Source: Pseudomonadota bacterium (GTDB taxonomy: Bacteria; Pseudomonadota; Alphaproteobacteria; Rhodobacterales; Rhodobacteraceae). From it: 64,000 nt of DNA. A model generated the notes under the pieces. It was not told the DNA's origin and did no database searches. It saw only the letters and a program-made list of their open reading frames with translations. Numbering within the stretch: the first letter of the stretch is position 1; each line of letters starts with the position of its first letter. Below, piece by piece: positions 19,142 through 27,305 of this stretch. The translations under genes and the position numbers were made by a program. The DNA lies in contig JBCAYL010000001.1 of assembly GCA_038533575.1 (NCBI GenBank), forward strand, positions 1,702,226-1,766,225. Reading direction: 5' to 3'.

Positions 19142-19510
19142 TCACCGGGCGCTGAAAAGAGCCCAAAGCGCGGCGATCACCCCGACCCCGATCACCACGT
19201 TCACGATGACAGAGGTGGCCAGATCGAGCGCAAAGCCCCGCCGCCGCGCCAGCGTGTCGAGCCCCTCGAGATGCATCTGAAGCGCCGTCTCGGCCCGCTC
19301 GAAGGCAGCTGCGTCGATCTCGGCCCCGGCCTCCCGCTGTGCCAGCTCCGCCTCCACACGCACGAGATCCTCCGCCTGCCGCAGCTCGTAGCGCGGTAGC
19401 GTCCTCCGGATCTTGCGCACCTGCCGCCGCAGATCCCCGCCCACGCCATAGCTCGTGGCGATATCGGCGCGCAACGCGGCGAGACGGTCGGCGGCATCCT
19501 GAGGGTCCAT
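19142..19510 (-). CDS. Small tail-anchored protein, function unknown
   Basis: A 122-residue protein: a charged helical region (about 1-90, rich in Arg, Glu and Ala, likely coiled coil) followed by a single C-terminal membrane helix (LATSVIVNVVIGVGVIAALWALF, about 97-119) with only Ser-Ala-Arg after it. The topology is tail-anchored with the helical part in the cytosol. I do not recognise the family. The ATG at 19510 is divergent from the esterase gene at 19571. Codon use is like the surrounding core genes, which supports real coding. Confidence 0.65.
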   Translation of the reverse strand: MDPQDAADRLAALRADIATSYGVGGDLRRQVRKIRRTLPRYELRQAEDLVRVEAELAQREAGAEIDAAAFERAETALQMHLEGLDTLARRRGFALDLATSVIVNVVIGVGVIAALWALFSAR

Positions 19511-19570
19511 GGACCAAAGCCTAGCGCGCCCGCTCTGGCCATGCCAACGCCTTCCGGGCTAGGCAGGGCC

Positions 19571-20320
19571 ATGTTGAATTCAATCACTTACGGCACCGGC
19601 AGCCGCCCGCTCGTCATCGCCCACGGGCTCTTCGGCTCGGCGCGCAACTGGGGCGTCATCGCCAAGCGCATGGCCGCCACGCGCCGGGTGATCTGCGTGG
19701 ACATGCGAAACCACGCCGGCAGCTTCTGGTCCGAGGACATGAGCTACGCGGCCATGGCCGCTGACCTCGCCGAGGTCATGGCGCCGCTGGGAGAGGTGGA
19801 TCTCCTCGGCCATTCCATGGGCGGGAAGGCCGCCATGATGGCAGCGCTCGCGGGCGCGCCCCTCCGCCGCCTCGTCGTGGCCGACATTGCGCCCGTCACC
19901 TACACCCACACCCAGACGCCCTATATCGACGCCATGGAGCGGCTCGATCTCGCGCAGGTCTCCACCCGCGCGGAGGCCGACGCCGCGCTGGCCGCCGATG
20001 TCCCCGAGGCTTCGATCCGCGCCTTCCTCCTCCAATCGCTCGACGTCAAGGCCCGCGCGTGGAAGCTCAACCTCCCCGCCCTCCGCGCCCGCATGGACGA
20101 GATCATCGGCTTCCCCGAGATCGCCGCCCGCTGGGACGGGCCCACCCTCTTCCTCTCCGGCGCGCTCTCCGACTACGTCACGCGCGAGGCGCGCCCCGCC
20201 ATCAAGGCGCGTTTCCCCAGCGCGCGCTTTGCCAAGATTCCCGGCGCGGGGCACTGGCTCCATGCCGAGAAGCCGCGGGAATTCGAAGCCGCCGTCACCA
20301 CCTTTCTGGAGAGCCCATGA
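19571..20320 (+). CDS. Alpha/beta-fold hydrolase (YbfF-like esterase)
   Basis: A 249-residue serine hydrolase. VIAHGLFGSARNW carries the oxyanion loop, LLGHSMGGKAAM the nucleophile elbow (Ser near residue 87), and GAGHWLHAEKP the catalytic His near the C terminus; the acid is probably in the LFLSGALSDYV segment. This combination resembles the YbfF acyl-CoA esterase group, but the substrate is unknown. I start at ATG 19571 (LNSITYGTGSRPL) rather than the upstream ATG at 19541, whose extra ten residues are not typical. The stop overlaps the start of rbsD (ATGA), so the pair is an operon. Confidence 0.88.
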   Translation: MLNSITYGTGSRPLVIAHGLFGSARNWGVIAKRMAATRRVICVDMRNHAGSFWSEDMSYAAMAADLAEVMAPLGEVDLLGHSMGGKAAMMAALAGAPLRRLVVADIAPVTYTHTQTPYIDAMERLDLAQVSTRAEADAALAADVPEASIRAFLLQSLDVKARAWKLNLPALRARMDEIIGFPEIAARWDGPTLFLSGALSDYVTREARPAIKARFPSARFAKIPGAGHWLHAEKPREFEAAVTTFLESP

Positions 20321-20691
20321 AATCGTCAGGAATTCTTAACGCCCGCCTCGCGGGCCTCATCGCGGGGCTCGGGCACACTGACACGCTCGTCATCGCCGAT
20401 GCAGGGCTGCCGGTCCCCCGCGGGGTCGAGCTGGTGGACCTTGCGGTCGTGGCGGGCCTGCCGCCCTTCTGGCCCGTGCTCGACGCGGTGCGCGCGGAGA
20501 TGGTCGTGGAGGAGGCCTTCGTGGCCGAGGAAGCCACGGCGATCATGGCGGATTTCGAGCGCCGCTTGCCCGTAAAAACCGTTTCACATGAAGAGCTTAA
20601 GAGGATGTCGGCGGGGGCGCGGTTCGTCGTGCGCACGGGTGAGGCCACGCCCTATGCCAATATCGTCCTGCAGGCGGGCGTGGCGTTTTAA
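20317..20691 (+). CDS. rbsD: D-ribose pyranase
   Basis: Converts beta-pyranose to beta-furanose forms of ribose so that ribokinase can act. The 124-residue length is slightly short for RbsD. The N terminus GILNARLAGLIAGLGHTDTLVIADAGLPVP contains the catalytic His of the family, and the C terminus TGEATPYANIVLQAGVAF carries the conserved sugar-binding Tyr-Ala-Asn. The start overlaps the esterase stop. No ribose transporter or ribokinase is nearby, so it is separated from a usual rbs operon. Confidence 0.93.
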   Translation: MKSSGILNARLAGLIAGLGHTDTLVIADAGLPVPRGVELVDLAVVAGLPPFWPVLDAVRAEMVVEEAFVAEEATAIMADFERRLPVKTVSHEELKRMSAGARFVVRTGEATPYANIVLQAGVAF

Positions 20692-20725
20692 GGCTTCCTT
20701 AAGGGCGGGCGGGCATGGTTAACGC

Positions 20726-21145
20726 ATGCTTGACCTCGCCCCTGCCCGCCTCACGCACCGCTGCGCCCTCCTCCACGAGGACCGGGCGAGCACCGCCGTC
20801 ACCGATCACATCGCCCTCGTCCGCAGCGCCTTCGCCGCCGAAAGCGCGCGGGGGGCGCTGGAGACGCACGCCGCCTGCATCCTCCCCAACGGCCTCTATT
20901 TTGTGCTGGGCACCCTTGAGGACGACGATATCTGCCTCCGCCTCACCCGCCTCTCGGCCTCGCTCCGCGCCCATAGCGGGGGCGCGATCCGCCTCGTGGC
21001 CCCGGCCCATGCCCGCATCCCCGAGGGCAGCCTTGCCGCGGCCTGTCGCGCCTGCGAGGCGATGCCGGTGACATGGTCGCTCTGCGACCGCCCGGAGAAC
21101 TGGCCCTACAGCTCCCTCCACCGCAGGGCCATTCAGGCGGCGTAA
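20726..21145 (+). CDS. Degenerate REP-associated transposase-like (Y1/RAYT) protein
   Basis: A 139-residue protein whose two ends follow the RAYT (IS200/Y1-type) transposase pattern. Residues 44-60 (ALETHAACILPNGLYFVLG) sit where RAYTs have ...VLPDHLHxIW, and 113-132 (PVTWSLCDRPENWPYSSLHR) match the family ending NPVKHGLVxRPEDWPWSSFHR. The metal-binding HxH is replaced by NGLYF, no tyrosine is visible in the helix before PVTWSL, and the central part is shortened. It should be catalytically dead: a domesticated or decayed copy. The reading frame is intact and codon use is normal. The family link is my own pattern match and needs a profile search. Confidence 0.55.
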   Translation: MLDLAPARLTHRCALLHEDRASTAVTDHIALVRSAFAAESARGALETHAACILPNGLYFVLGTLEDDDICLRLTRLSASLRAHSGGAIRLVAPAHARIPEGSLAAACRACEAMPVTWSLCDRPENWPYSSLHRRAIQAA

Positions 21146-21220
21146 ACCACCACCGAACGCGCCACAGGTTAACGCGCGTTAAGGGGCCCACCGCGCGGTC
21201 AAAACACCGGGTTTGCACCG

Positions 21221-21260
21221 TTTTGTACAAAATCTCAGGGGCGGAGACGCATTTTGTACA
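21221..21260 (+). promoter_or_regulatory. Two TTTTGTACA boxes upstream of a Phd-like gene
   Basis: TTTTGTACAAAA (a perfect 12-bp palindrome, 21221-21232) and a half-matching TTTTGTACA (21252-21260) lie 31 bp apart, about three helical turns, and end 24 bases before the ATG of the Phd-like gene. Such paired palindromes are typical operators for autoregulated antitoxins. The repeat is seen; the role is inferred. Confidence 0.5.
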
Positions 21261-21284
21261 CCGGGATGAGACGGGATTTCGACC

Positions 21285-21719
21285 ATGCAAACGACGCCCG
21301 ACCGCGGCCACATGATCACGCGGTCCACCACCCAGGCGCGCAAGATGCTGCCCGCCCTCCTCGACTGGGTGCAGCGCCCGAACGGGCTCGTCCTGCTCAC
21401 GCGCCACGGCCGCCGCGTGGGCGCGCTCGTCTCGATCTACGACCTGCAGCGCATCTGGTCGGAGGAGGAGATGGAACGCACGATGGAGCAGATCCGCGCC
21501 GGCGACCCGCGCGGGCTCCCGGGCACGTTCTTCCACCTCCACCTCCGCGGCTCGAGCCGCGAAAGCGCCGAAGAACTCCGCCGCATCCAACTCACCCGCG
21601 CCGAGGAGCGCAGCATCCTCGCGAACCACGGGATGGAGCCGGTGCCGGGCGGGGAAGTGGCGGTGGAGGTGGAAGAGAAGCTGAGGAGGAGGTGGTGGTG
21701 GTGGTTTCAGTCCAAATAG
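21285..21719 (+). CDS. Phd/YefM-like antitoxin-family protein
   Basis: A 144-residue protein. Residues about 10-60 (ITRSTTQARKMLPALLDWVQRPNGLVLLTRHGRRVGALVSIYDLQRIW) resemble the DNA-binding and dimerisation half of Phd/YefM antitoxins. The rest is helical and ends in a basic, tryptophan-rich tail RRRWWWWFQSK encoded by a GGT/TGG microsatellite-like run at 21690-21705. No toxin gene of the usual RelE/Doc size adjoins it; the next gene is a large foreign ATPase 116 bases downstream. It could be an orphan antitoxin, a regulator, or the partner of that ATPase. An internal ATG at 21312 is an alternative start. Confidence 0.6.
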   Translation: MQTTPDRGHMITRSTTQARKMLPALLDWVQRPNGLVLLTRHGRRVGALVSIYDLQRIWSEEEMERTMEQIRAGDPRGLPGTFFHLHLRGSSRESAEELRRIQLTRAEERSILANHGMEPVPGGEVAVEVEEKLRRRWWWWFQSK

Positions 21720-21835
21720 ACGACCCGTGAAGCAGAGCCGCCGCACCTAAATAATGCGATTGCCCACCGTCAAACAATCCTCTTGACCTCGTCCGTTCGC
21801 GCTGAAACCCTATTCCGGCGGGTCTGAGGGACGAT

Positions 21836-23299
21836 ATGTTCAATTTTGAAGAGTACGAAACAAAGCGCGTTTCAGGATTTGATGACTCCACATTACTTCG
21901 GATGTTTGGCGCTCAGGCTGCTGAAGACGAATCCATCGAGCGCCTCAAAGAGTATTTTGTGCGAAATAAGGCATACGAGCGTCTTCGATCCGACATTAAA
22001 ATTCGTCTTTTAGTTGGCCACAAGGGCATTGGGAAAAGTGCTCTTTTGAAGATGTCGCACAGCGCTGACAAAGAGCAAAAGAGACTAGCCATATGGCTTC
22101 AACCGAACGACATAGCGAACGCGTGGTCCGTGGATGGTCAATTCGTAGAGCGCGTCGAAAAGATCAAGAGTAACCTCCTAGCAATCATCGCACAAAAATG
22201 CCTAAATGAGTTCGAGGTTTTTGGGAAACTCGTCGGTGAAAACGCAACCATTTTCACTACCAAACAGGTGATATCCATCCTGCTCACCAAGGTGGTGGGT
22301 GAGAGTTTGAATGGCGTCGACGCGGCTATCTTCGATAAATTCAATAAGAATCAGGAAATCTTTGTATATGTCGACGATATTGACAGGGGTTGGTCAGCGA
22401 ATAGTAAAGACGTCGAGAACGTTTCCGCTCTTATTAATGCGGTTAGAGACATCGTAAACACTGATGAAAGAATAAAGTTTCGAATCGGCTTGAGATCTGA
22501 CGCCTATAATCTCGTTCGCCAGCACGACGAGTCGGGAGACAAGTTCGAACCTTATCGCGTTCCCATTCAATGGAATAATCACGAAGTGCTTGTTTTGATG
22601 GCGAAACGGGTGGCCACCTTCATGGGAGAGCATGTGAGCGAGCAGGAGCTCGAGCACCAATCACAAAAGAAAATTTCAAGGTATCTAGCTCCTGTTGTTG
22701 AGCAAGTCTTTATTGGCAACGGTCATTGGGCCAACCGGCCTATACATAACGTGCTGCTTTCACTGACAAGGCGTCGGCCACGCGACCTTGTAAAGCTGTT
22801 AACGGGTGCAGCGCAGCATGCAGATGGAGAGGATCGGAAACACATCACCTCCCGTGACCTTGCCGAGAGCTTTCCCGAGTACTCGAAGGGACGCATAGCG
22901 GACCTAATCTCTGAGTTTGGAAGCGAGCTTCCTCAAATCAAAGATGTGCTCTACTCAATGAAGCCCACGACCAAAGAGCAAAAGGAAAAGGACAAAAAAT
23001 TTCTTTACACTCAAGACGAGATTGTAAAGAAACTCAATGGTATCGCGAACAATCAGAATGTATTTTTTGCAAAAGGAGGTAAGGCCAATGGGATATCTCT
23101 GTTAGAGTTTTTATTCAAGATCGACTTTGCAATCGCGAGGAAAGATGGAGAGAGCGAAATTGACCGGCTGTACTATCAAGATCACCCAAACTTAGTCTCG
23201 AATAAAGTCAACTTCGGCTACGCTTGGGAAGTTCATCCCGCATACCGGTGGGCTCTCGCACCGTCCGTTACCAAAACTCTCGAAGCCTTGGAGATATAA
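21836..23299 (+). CDS. P-loop ATPase (Sll1717-like), horizontally acquired
   Basis: A 487-residue protein with Walker A GHKGIGKS at residues 61-68 and a Walker B FVYVDDIDRG near 177-185, then an Arg-rich segment FRIGLRSDAYN that could supply a sensor or Arg finger, and a C-terminal half without a motif I know. The layout fits STAND/AAA-like single-protein ATPases such as the Sll1717-type family. Base composition is strikingly lower in GC than all neighbours and codons are unlike them (many AAA, AAT, TTT), a clear sign of transfer. It follows GAGGG at good spacing and is convergent with lepA. Some related ATPases belong to phage-defence genes; function here is unproven. Confidence 0.75.
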   Translation: MFNFEEYETKRVSGFDDSTLLRMFGAQAAEDESIERLKEYFVRNKAYERLRSDIKIRLLVGHKGIGKSALLKMSHSADKEQKRLAIWLQPNDIANAWSVDGQFVERVEKIKSNLLAIIAQKCLNEFEVFGKLVGENATIFTTKQVISILLTKVVGESLNGVDAAIFDKFNKNQEIFVYVDDIDRGWSANSKDVENVSALINAVRDIVNTDERIKFRIGLRSDAYNLVRQHDESGDKFEPYRVPIQWNNHEVLVLMAKRVATFMGEHVSEQELEHQSQKKISRYLAPVVEQVFIGNGHWANRPIHNVLLSLTRRRPRDLVKLLTGAAQHADGEDRKHITSRDLAESFPEYSKGRIADLISEFGSELPQIKDVLYSMKPTTKEQKEKDKKFLYTQDEIVKKLNGIANNQNVFFAKGGKANGISLLEFLFKIDFAIARKDGESEIDRLYYQDHPNLVSNKVNFGYAWEVHPAYRWALAPSVTKTLEALEI

Positions 23300-23325
23300 C
23301 AGCGGCGCAACAACGATGGGAAACA

Positions 23326-25128
23326 TCATCCATCCATCTTCAGCGCCGAAATGAACGCCTCCTGAGGGATATCTACCTTCCCGAACTGGCGCATCTTCTT
23401 CTTGCCCGCCTTCTGCTTCTCCAGGAGCTTCTTCTTCCGGGAAGCGTCGCCGCCGTAGCATTTCGCGGTCACGTCCTTGCGCAAAGCGGATAGCGTCTCC
23501 CGCGCAATCACCTTGCCGCCGATGGCTGCCTGGATCGGGATCTTGAACATGTGGCGGGGGATGAGGTCCTTGAGTTTCTCGCACATGGCCCGCCCGCGCA
23601 TCTCGGCGCGGTCGCGGTGGACCATCATGGAGAGCGCGTCCACCGGCTCCTCGTTCACGAGCAGGCTCATCTTCACGAGGTTGTCGGCGCGGTAGCCCTC
23701 CATCTGGTAGTCGAAGGAGGCGTAGCCCTTGGTGACCGATTTGAGCCGGTCGTAGAAGTCGAAGACCACCTCGTTGAGCGGCAGGTCGTAGACCGTCATC
23801 GCCCGCGTCCCCGCATAGGTGAGATCGAGCTGGATGCCGCGGCGCTCCTGGCAGAGCTTGAGCACGTCGCCCAGGTACTCGTCGGGCACGAGGATCGTGG
23901 CCTTGATGCGCGGCTCCTCGATGTGGTCGATGAGCGAGGGGTCGGGCATGTCGGCGGGGTTGTGGAGCTCGGTCATCTCGCCCGTCTTGTCATAGACATG
24001 GTAGACCACGGAGGGCGCGGTGGTGATGAGCTCGATATCGTATTCCCGCTCGATCCGGTCGCGGATGACCTCGAGGTGGAGGAGCCCGAGGAAGCCGCAG
24101 CGGAAGCCGAAGCCCAGCGCGGCGGAGGTCTCCATCTCGTGGGAGAAGGAGGCGTCGTTGAGCGCGAGCTTGTCGATGGCGTCCCGCAGATCCTCGAACT
24201 GCGCGCTGTCCACCGGGAAGAGCCCGCAGAAGACGACCGGCTGCGAGGGCTTGAAGCCCGGGAGCGGCTCCGCGCAGGGGCGGCGTTCATGGGTGATCGT
24301 GTCGCCCACGCGGGTGTCGCGGACCTGTTTGATGGAGGCGTTGAGGTAGCCGATTTCGCCGGGCCCGAGGCTCTCGACGGCGCTCATGGCGGGGCGGTAG
24401 ACGCCCACATCGTCCACGTCGTAGGTCCCGCCCGTCTTCATCATGCGGATCTTGTCGCCCTTCTTGAGCGTGCCCTCGATGATGCGGACGATACAGATGA
24501 CGCCGAGATACTGGTCGTATTTCGAGTCCACCAGCATGGCCTTCAAGGGCGCGTCCGGGTCGCCGTCCGTCGGGGGCGGGAGGCGGTGGACGATGGCCTC
24601 GAGCGTGTCCTCGATCCCGAGCCCCGTCTTGGCGCTCACGTGCAAGGCGTCGGTGGCGTCGATGCCGATGACATCCTCGATCTGCTCGGCCACGCGCTCG
24701 GGCTCGGAGGCCGGCAGGTCTATCTTGTTGAGGACCGGGACGATCTCGTGATCGGCGTCGATGGCCTGGTAGACATTGGCCAGCGTCTGCGCCTCAACGC
24801 CCTGCGTGCTATCCACCACGAGGAGGGAGCCTTCCACCGCGCGCATGGAGCGGGACACCTCGTAGGAGAAATCCACGTGGCCGGGCGTGTCGATGAGATT
24901 GAGCACGTAGCGCTCGCCATCGCGCGCGACGTACTCGATGCGCACGGTGTTGGCCTTGATGGTGATGCCCCGCTCGCGCTCGATATCCATCGCGTCGAGG
25001 AGCTGCTCCTTCATGTCGCGGTCGGCCACGGTGTTCGTCGACTGGATGAGCCGGTCGGCGAGCGTGGATTTCCCGTGGTCGATATGGGCGACGATGGAGA
25101 AATTGCGGATGTTTTTCAGCGGGGTCAT
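23326..25128 (-). CDS. lepA: Translation elongation factor 4
   Basis: A ribosome-associated GTPase that can back-translocate stalled ribosomes. The 600-residue protein begins [27 protein letters not shown] with the G1 loop and has the G3 DTPGHVDF, the G4 NKID, EF-G-like domains and the LepA-specific C terminus ending [23 protein letters not shown] use ATG 25128; the frame is open for another 50 codons, but those have no LepA similarity. It is convergent with the foreign ATPase gene (26-base gap), so the foreign patch ends cleanly at the lepA 3' side. Confidence 0.97.
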   Translation of the reverse strand: MTPLKNIRNFSIVAHIDHGKSTLADRLIQSTNTVADRDMKEQLLDAMDIERERGITIKANTVRIEYVARDGERYVLNLIDTPGHVDFSYEVSRSMRAVEGSLLVVDSTQGVEAQTLANVYQAIDADHEIVPVLNKIDLPASEPERVAEQIEDVIGIDATDALHVSAKTGLGIEDTLEAIVHRLPPPTDGDPDAPLKAMLVDSKYDQYLGVICIVRIIEGTLKKGDKIRMMKTGGTYDVDDVGVYRPAMSAVESLGPGEIGYLNASIKQVRDTRVGDTITHERRPCAEPLPGFKPSQPVVFCGLFPVDSAQFEDLRDAIDKLALNDASFSHEMETSAALGFGFRCGFLGLLHLEVIRDRIEREYDIELITTAPSVVYHVYDKTGEMTELHNPADMPDPSLIDHIEEPRIKATILVPDEYLGDVLKLCQERRGIQLDLTYAGTRAMTVYDLPLNEVVFDFYDRLKSVTKGYASFDYQMEGYRADNLVKMSLLVNEEPVDALSMMVHRDRAEMRGRAMCEKLKDLIPRHMFKIPIQAAIGGKVIARETLSALRKDVTAKCYGGDASRKKKLLEKQKAGKKKMRQFGKVDIPQEAFISALKMDG

Positions 25129-25442
25129 GGGGTGGGATATGCGGCGCATCCGAGGGCTGGTCAATGCGGCGCGGGGACGGTTGGTTTTCTTGTCGCGGGC
25201 GCAGCACAATGGAATGGGGAAGGCGGCTGCGTCATGCTTAGGGAGCCACCGACCAAAGCGCGGCCTTCCAGAGCCCAAGGCAAGGAATGAATGCGACCCT
25301 CAGCCGGTCGCATTGACCTTAACGCACACGCGCCGGGGTACACGGCGTCGTGATTGTCGGCTGGGCGGCGTTGTGGCATGCTGCGTGCAACGCGCCAGAG
25401 AGCGTGAAGACGTCGACGGACGCAACGAGCAGAGGCAATTTT
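25129..25442 (+). other. Gene-free divergent region between lepA and a lipoprotein gene
   Basis: 314 bases holding the promoter regions of both divergent genes. A TTGACC at 25313-25318 could be a -35 for the rightward lipoprotein gene, but no convincing -10 follows. I see no small gene, hairpin or repeat here. Confidence 0.6.
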
Positions 25443-25784
25443 ATGCGGATATTCATCGCCCTTCTTCTGATGTGCGCGCTGGCCGCCTGTGGCGGGCGTA
25501 CCGCCCGTGCGCCGGCGGGCATCTCCTTCGCCGCCGGGCCCATCAGCGAGGCTTGCCTCGCCGCGGGCCGGCAGAACGCCAATCGTGCCTCGTGCCAGTG
25601 CATCCAGGGGGTCGCCGATGACAAGCTCAGCCGCGGGGACCAGCGCCTCGGCGCGAGCTTCTTCGACGACCCCGAGCGGGGCCAGGACGTGCGCCTCAAT
25701 GACAGCCCGGGGGCCGATGCCTTCTGGGAACGTTGGACGACCTATGCCGCGCGGGCCGAGGATGTCTGCCGGGCTGTGCTTTAG
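25443..25784 (+). CDS. Small lipoprotein
   Basis: A 113-residue lipoprotein precursor. The signal MRIFIALLLMCALAACGG has a lipobox LAAC with Cys near residue 16. The mature part has three further cysteines (ACLAAGRQ, ASCQCIQG, DVCRAVL) and the motif SRGDQRLGASFFDDPERGQDVR. Similar small proteins in this bacterial family are sometimes labelled arginine transporter in databases; nothing in the sequence supports transport. The ATG at 25443 starts the lipoprotein signal; longer upstream frames lack one. Its stop overlaps by 4 bases the stop of the convergent phosphatase gene. Confidence 0.8.
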   Translation: MRIFIALLLMCALAACGGRTARAPAGISFAAGPISEACLAAGRQNANRASCQCIQGVADDKLSRGDQRLGASFFDDPERGQDVRLNDSPGADAFWERWTTYAARAEDVCRAVL

Positions 25785-26242
25785 GCCTTGGGCTTTTGGC
25801 TCTGGGACACCTCGCGCGCGAGCCCGTCCATGCAGGCCTCGATGAGGCGGAGCGCGCCGTCGAAATCGCGGGTGTAGTAGGGGTCGGGCACGTGATCCGG
25901 GGGTGAGCCACGCGCGCCCGGAGCGGCGTAGTCGGTGAGCTTGCGGAGCGGGGTCCGGTTCCCCGGCGGGCGGAGGCGCTCGGCATCCCGGGCGTTTTGA
26001 TCATCCATGACGACGAGGAGGTCGAACGCGTCGAAATCCGCCGTCACGAGCTGGCGCGCGCGGAGAGGGGCCATGTCGTAGCCCCGGGCACGGGCCGCCT
26101 TCTGCATGGGGCCGTAGGGTGGATCGCCCACGTGCCAGTCCCCCGTCCCGGCGCTGTCGCAATCGAGCCCGCGCGCGCGGGCCACGGCCTCGGCGGCGGG
26201 CGAGCGGCAGATATTTCCCAGGCAGACGAAGAGGATGCGCAT
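25781..26242 (-). CDS. Low-molecular-weight protein tyrosine phosphatase
   Basis: A 153-residue phosphatase. The N-terminal P-loop CLGNICRS (C-x5-R-S) is at residues 7-14, and the general-acid Asp is in VPDPYYTRDFDGA near the C terminus. Length and both motifs are complete. The target could be a phosphotyrosine protein or arginine phosphate; it is not in an exopolysaccharide cluster, so the role is open. ATG 26242 begins MRILFVCLGN; the longer frame is not family-like. It is divergent from the broken sirtuin gene with 43 bases between starts. Confidence 0.95.
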   Translation of the reverse strand: MRILFVCLGNICRSPAAEAVARARGLDCDSAGTGDWHVGDPPYGPMQKAARARGYDMAPLRARQLVTADFDAFDLLVVMDDQNARDAERLRPPGNRTPLRKLTDYAAPGARGSPPDHVPDPYYTRDFDGALRLIEACMDGLAREVSQSQKPKA

Positions 26243-26285
26243 GGCCCATGCTTGCACGGGCGCCGCGGGGCCACAATGATGCGGC

Positions 26286-26981
26286 ATGGATCTCGTCATT
26301 CTCACCGGCGCGGGCGTCTCGGCGGAAAGCGGTCTCGCCACCTTCCGCGACGCGGGCGGTCTCTAGGAGGGTCACCGCCCCGAGGACGTGGCGACGCCCG
26401 AGGCCTTCGCGCGGGACCCCGAGATGGTGCAACGCTTCTATAATGCCCGGCGCGAGGCCGCCCGGGCGGCGCGGCCCAACGTGGCCCATGCCGCGCTCGC
26501 CGATCTTCAGGCCCGGCTCGGGGCGCGGATGTTGCTCGTGACGCAGAACGTGGACGGGCTGCATGAGGCCGCGGGGCACGGGGACGTGCTGCACATGCAC
26601 GGCGCGCTGGATGGCGCCACCTGCGCGGCCTGCGGCGCGGGGTGGGCCGCCCCTCGCATCATGGACGTGCGTAACCCCTGCCCCTCCTGCGGGGCGCAGG
26701 CCACACGGCCCGATATCGTGTGGTTCGGCGAGATGCCCCGACACATGGGCCGCATCCATGACGCGCTCGAGGCCGCGTCCGTCTTCGCCGCCATCGGCAC
26801 CTCCGGGCAGGTTTATCCGGCGGCCGGGTTCGTCGACATTGCAGCGGGGCGCGGCGCGGAGACATGGGAGCTCACGCTTGCACCCTCGAACAACCCTCTC
26901 TTCGACGAGACACGCGCGGGGAAGGCCACGGAGACCGTCCCGGGCTGGTGCGCGGAGATGGCGGCGCACTTCGGCGTCTAG
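26286..26981 (+). pseudogene. cobB: Sirtuin-type NAD-dependent deacylase interrupted by one amber codon
   Basis: Reading from ATG 26286, the protein starts MDLVILTGAGVSAESGLATFRDAGGL, then meets TAG at 26364-26366, and continues in the same frame EGHRPEDVATPEAFARDP to a natural end at 26981. Sirtuins of this type almost always have tryptophan (TGG) here (GGLWEGHR), so a single G-to-A change explains it. All other elements are intact: QNVDGLHE, catalytic His in HMHGAL, four zinc cysteines in CAACG and CPSC, and VWFGEMP. An internal GTG at 26388 could start a fragment lacking the NAD-binding GAGxS loop, so it should be inactive. A sequencing error or recent mutation are both possible. Confidence 0.85.
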
Positions 26982-27169
26982 TTCGCCTGGTGCAACTGGT
27001 CGGTGGGAATGGTGCGATAGGTGCTGTTCTGCGCGTCGACGTAATCCTTACCGTTCGACGCGGCGAGGATGATGAGGACGACGGAGAGTGCCCCCGCACC
27101 GAGGACGCCTTTGTACATCCAGCCGGGGACAACGGGGCTCATGAGCGGGTGGTCGGATTTCAGTTTCAT
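26978..27169 (-). CDS. Small single-span membrane protein
   Basis: A 63-residue protein with one membrane helix (about 20-39, GVLGAGALSVVLIILAAS) between a Pro/Lys N terminus and a polar C terminus DYVDAQNSTYRTIPTDQLHQAN. No family recognised. The ATG at 27169 and codon use look normal. The stop overlaps the sirtuin stop by 4 bases in convergent orientation. Confidence 0.6.
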   Translation of the reverse strand: MKLKSDHPLMSPVVPGWMYKGVLGAGALSVVLIILAASNGKDYVDAQNSTYRTIPTDQLHQAN

Positions 27170-27305
27170 GGCCTCTTAACGCAGGGAGGCGGGGCAAGGT
27201 TTCCACCACGTTTCCCCCGTTAGTCCCCAGGGCTTTCCCGCGCCTCGCGCGGAACCCGAGCCCAGGACGCTTGTTTTCCTTAGCAAGACCGCAAAGGAGA
27301 CCGCC

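Noticed and set aside
26364-26366. Programmed read-through or an unusual amino acid at the sirtuin TAG
   Set aside because: No structured element or pyrrolysine context is visible, and a TGG to TAG point change is simpler.
26388-26981. A separate shorter sirtuin gene starting at GTG 26388
   Set aside because: It lacks the N-terminal GAGxS NAD-binding loop, which is present in frame just upstream of the amber codon. One interrupted gene explains both parts.
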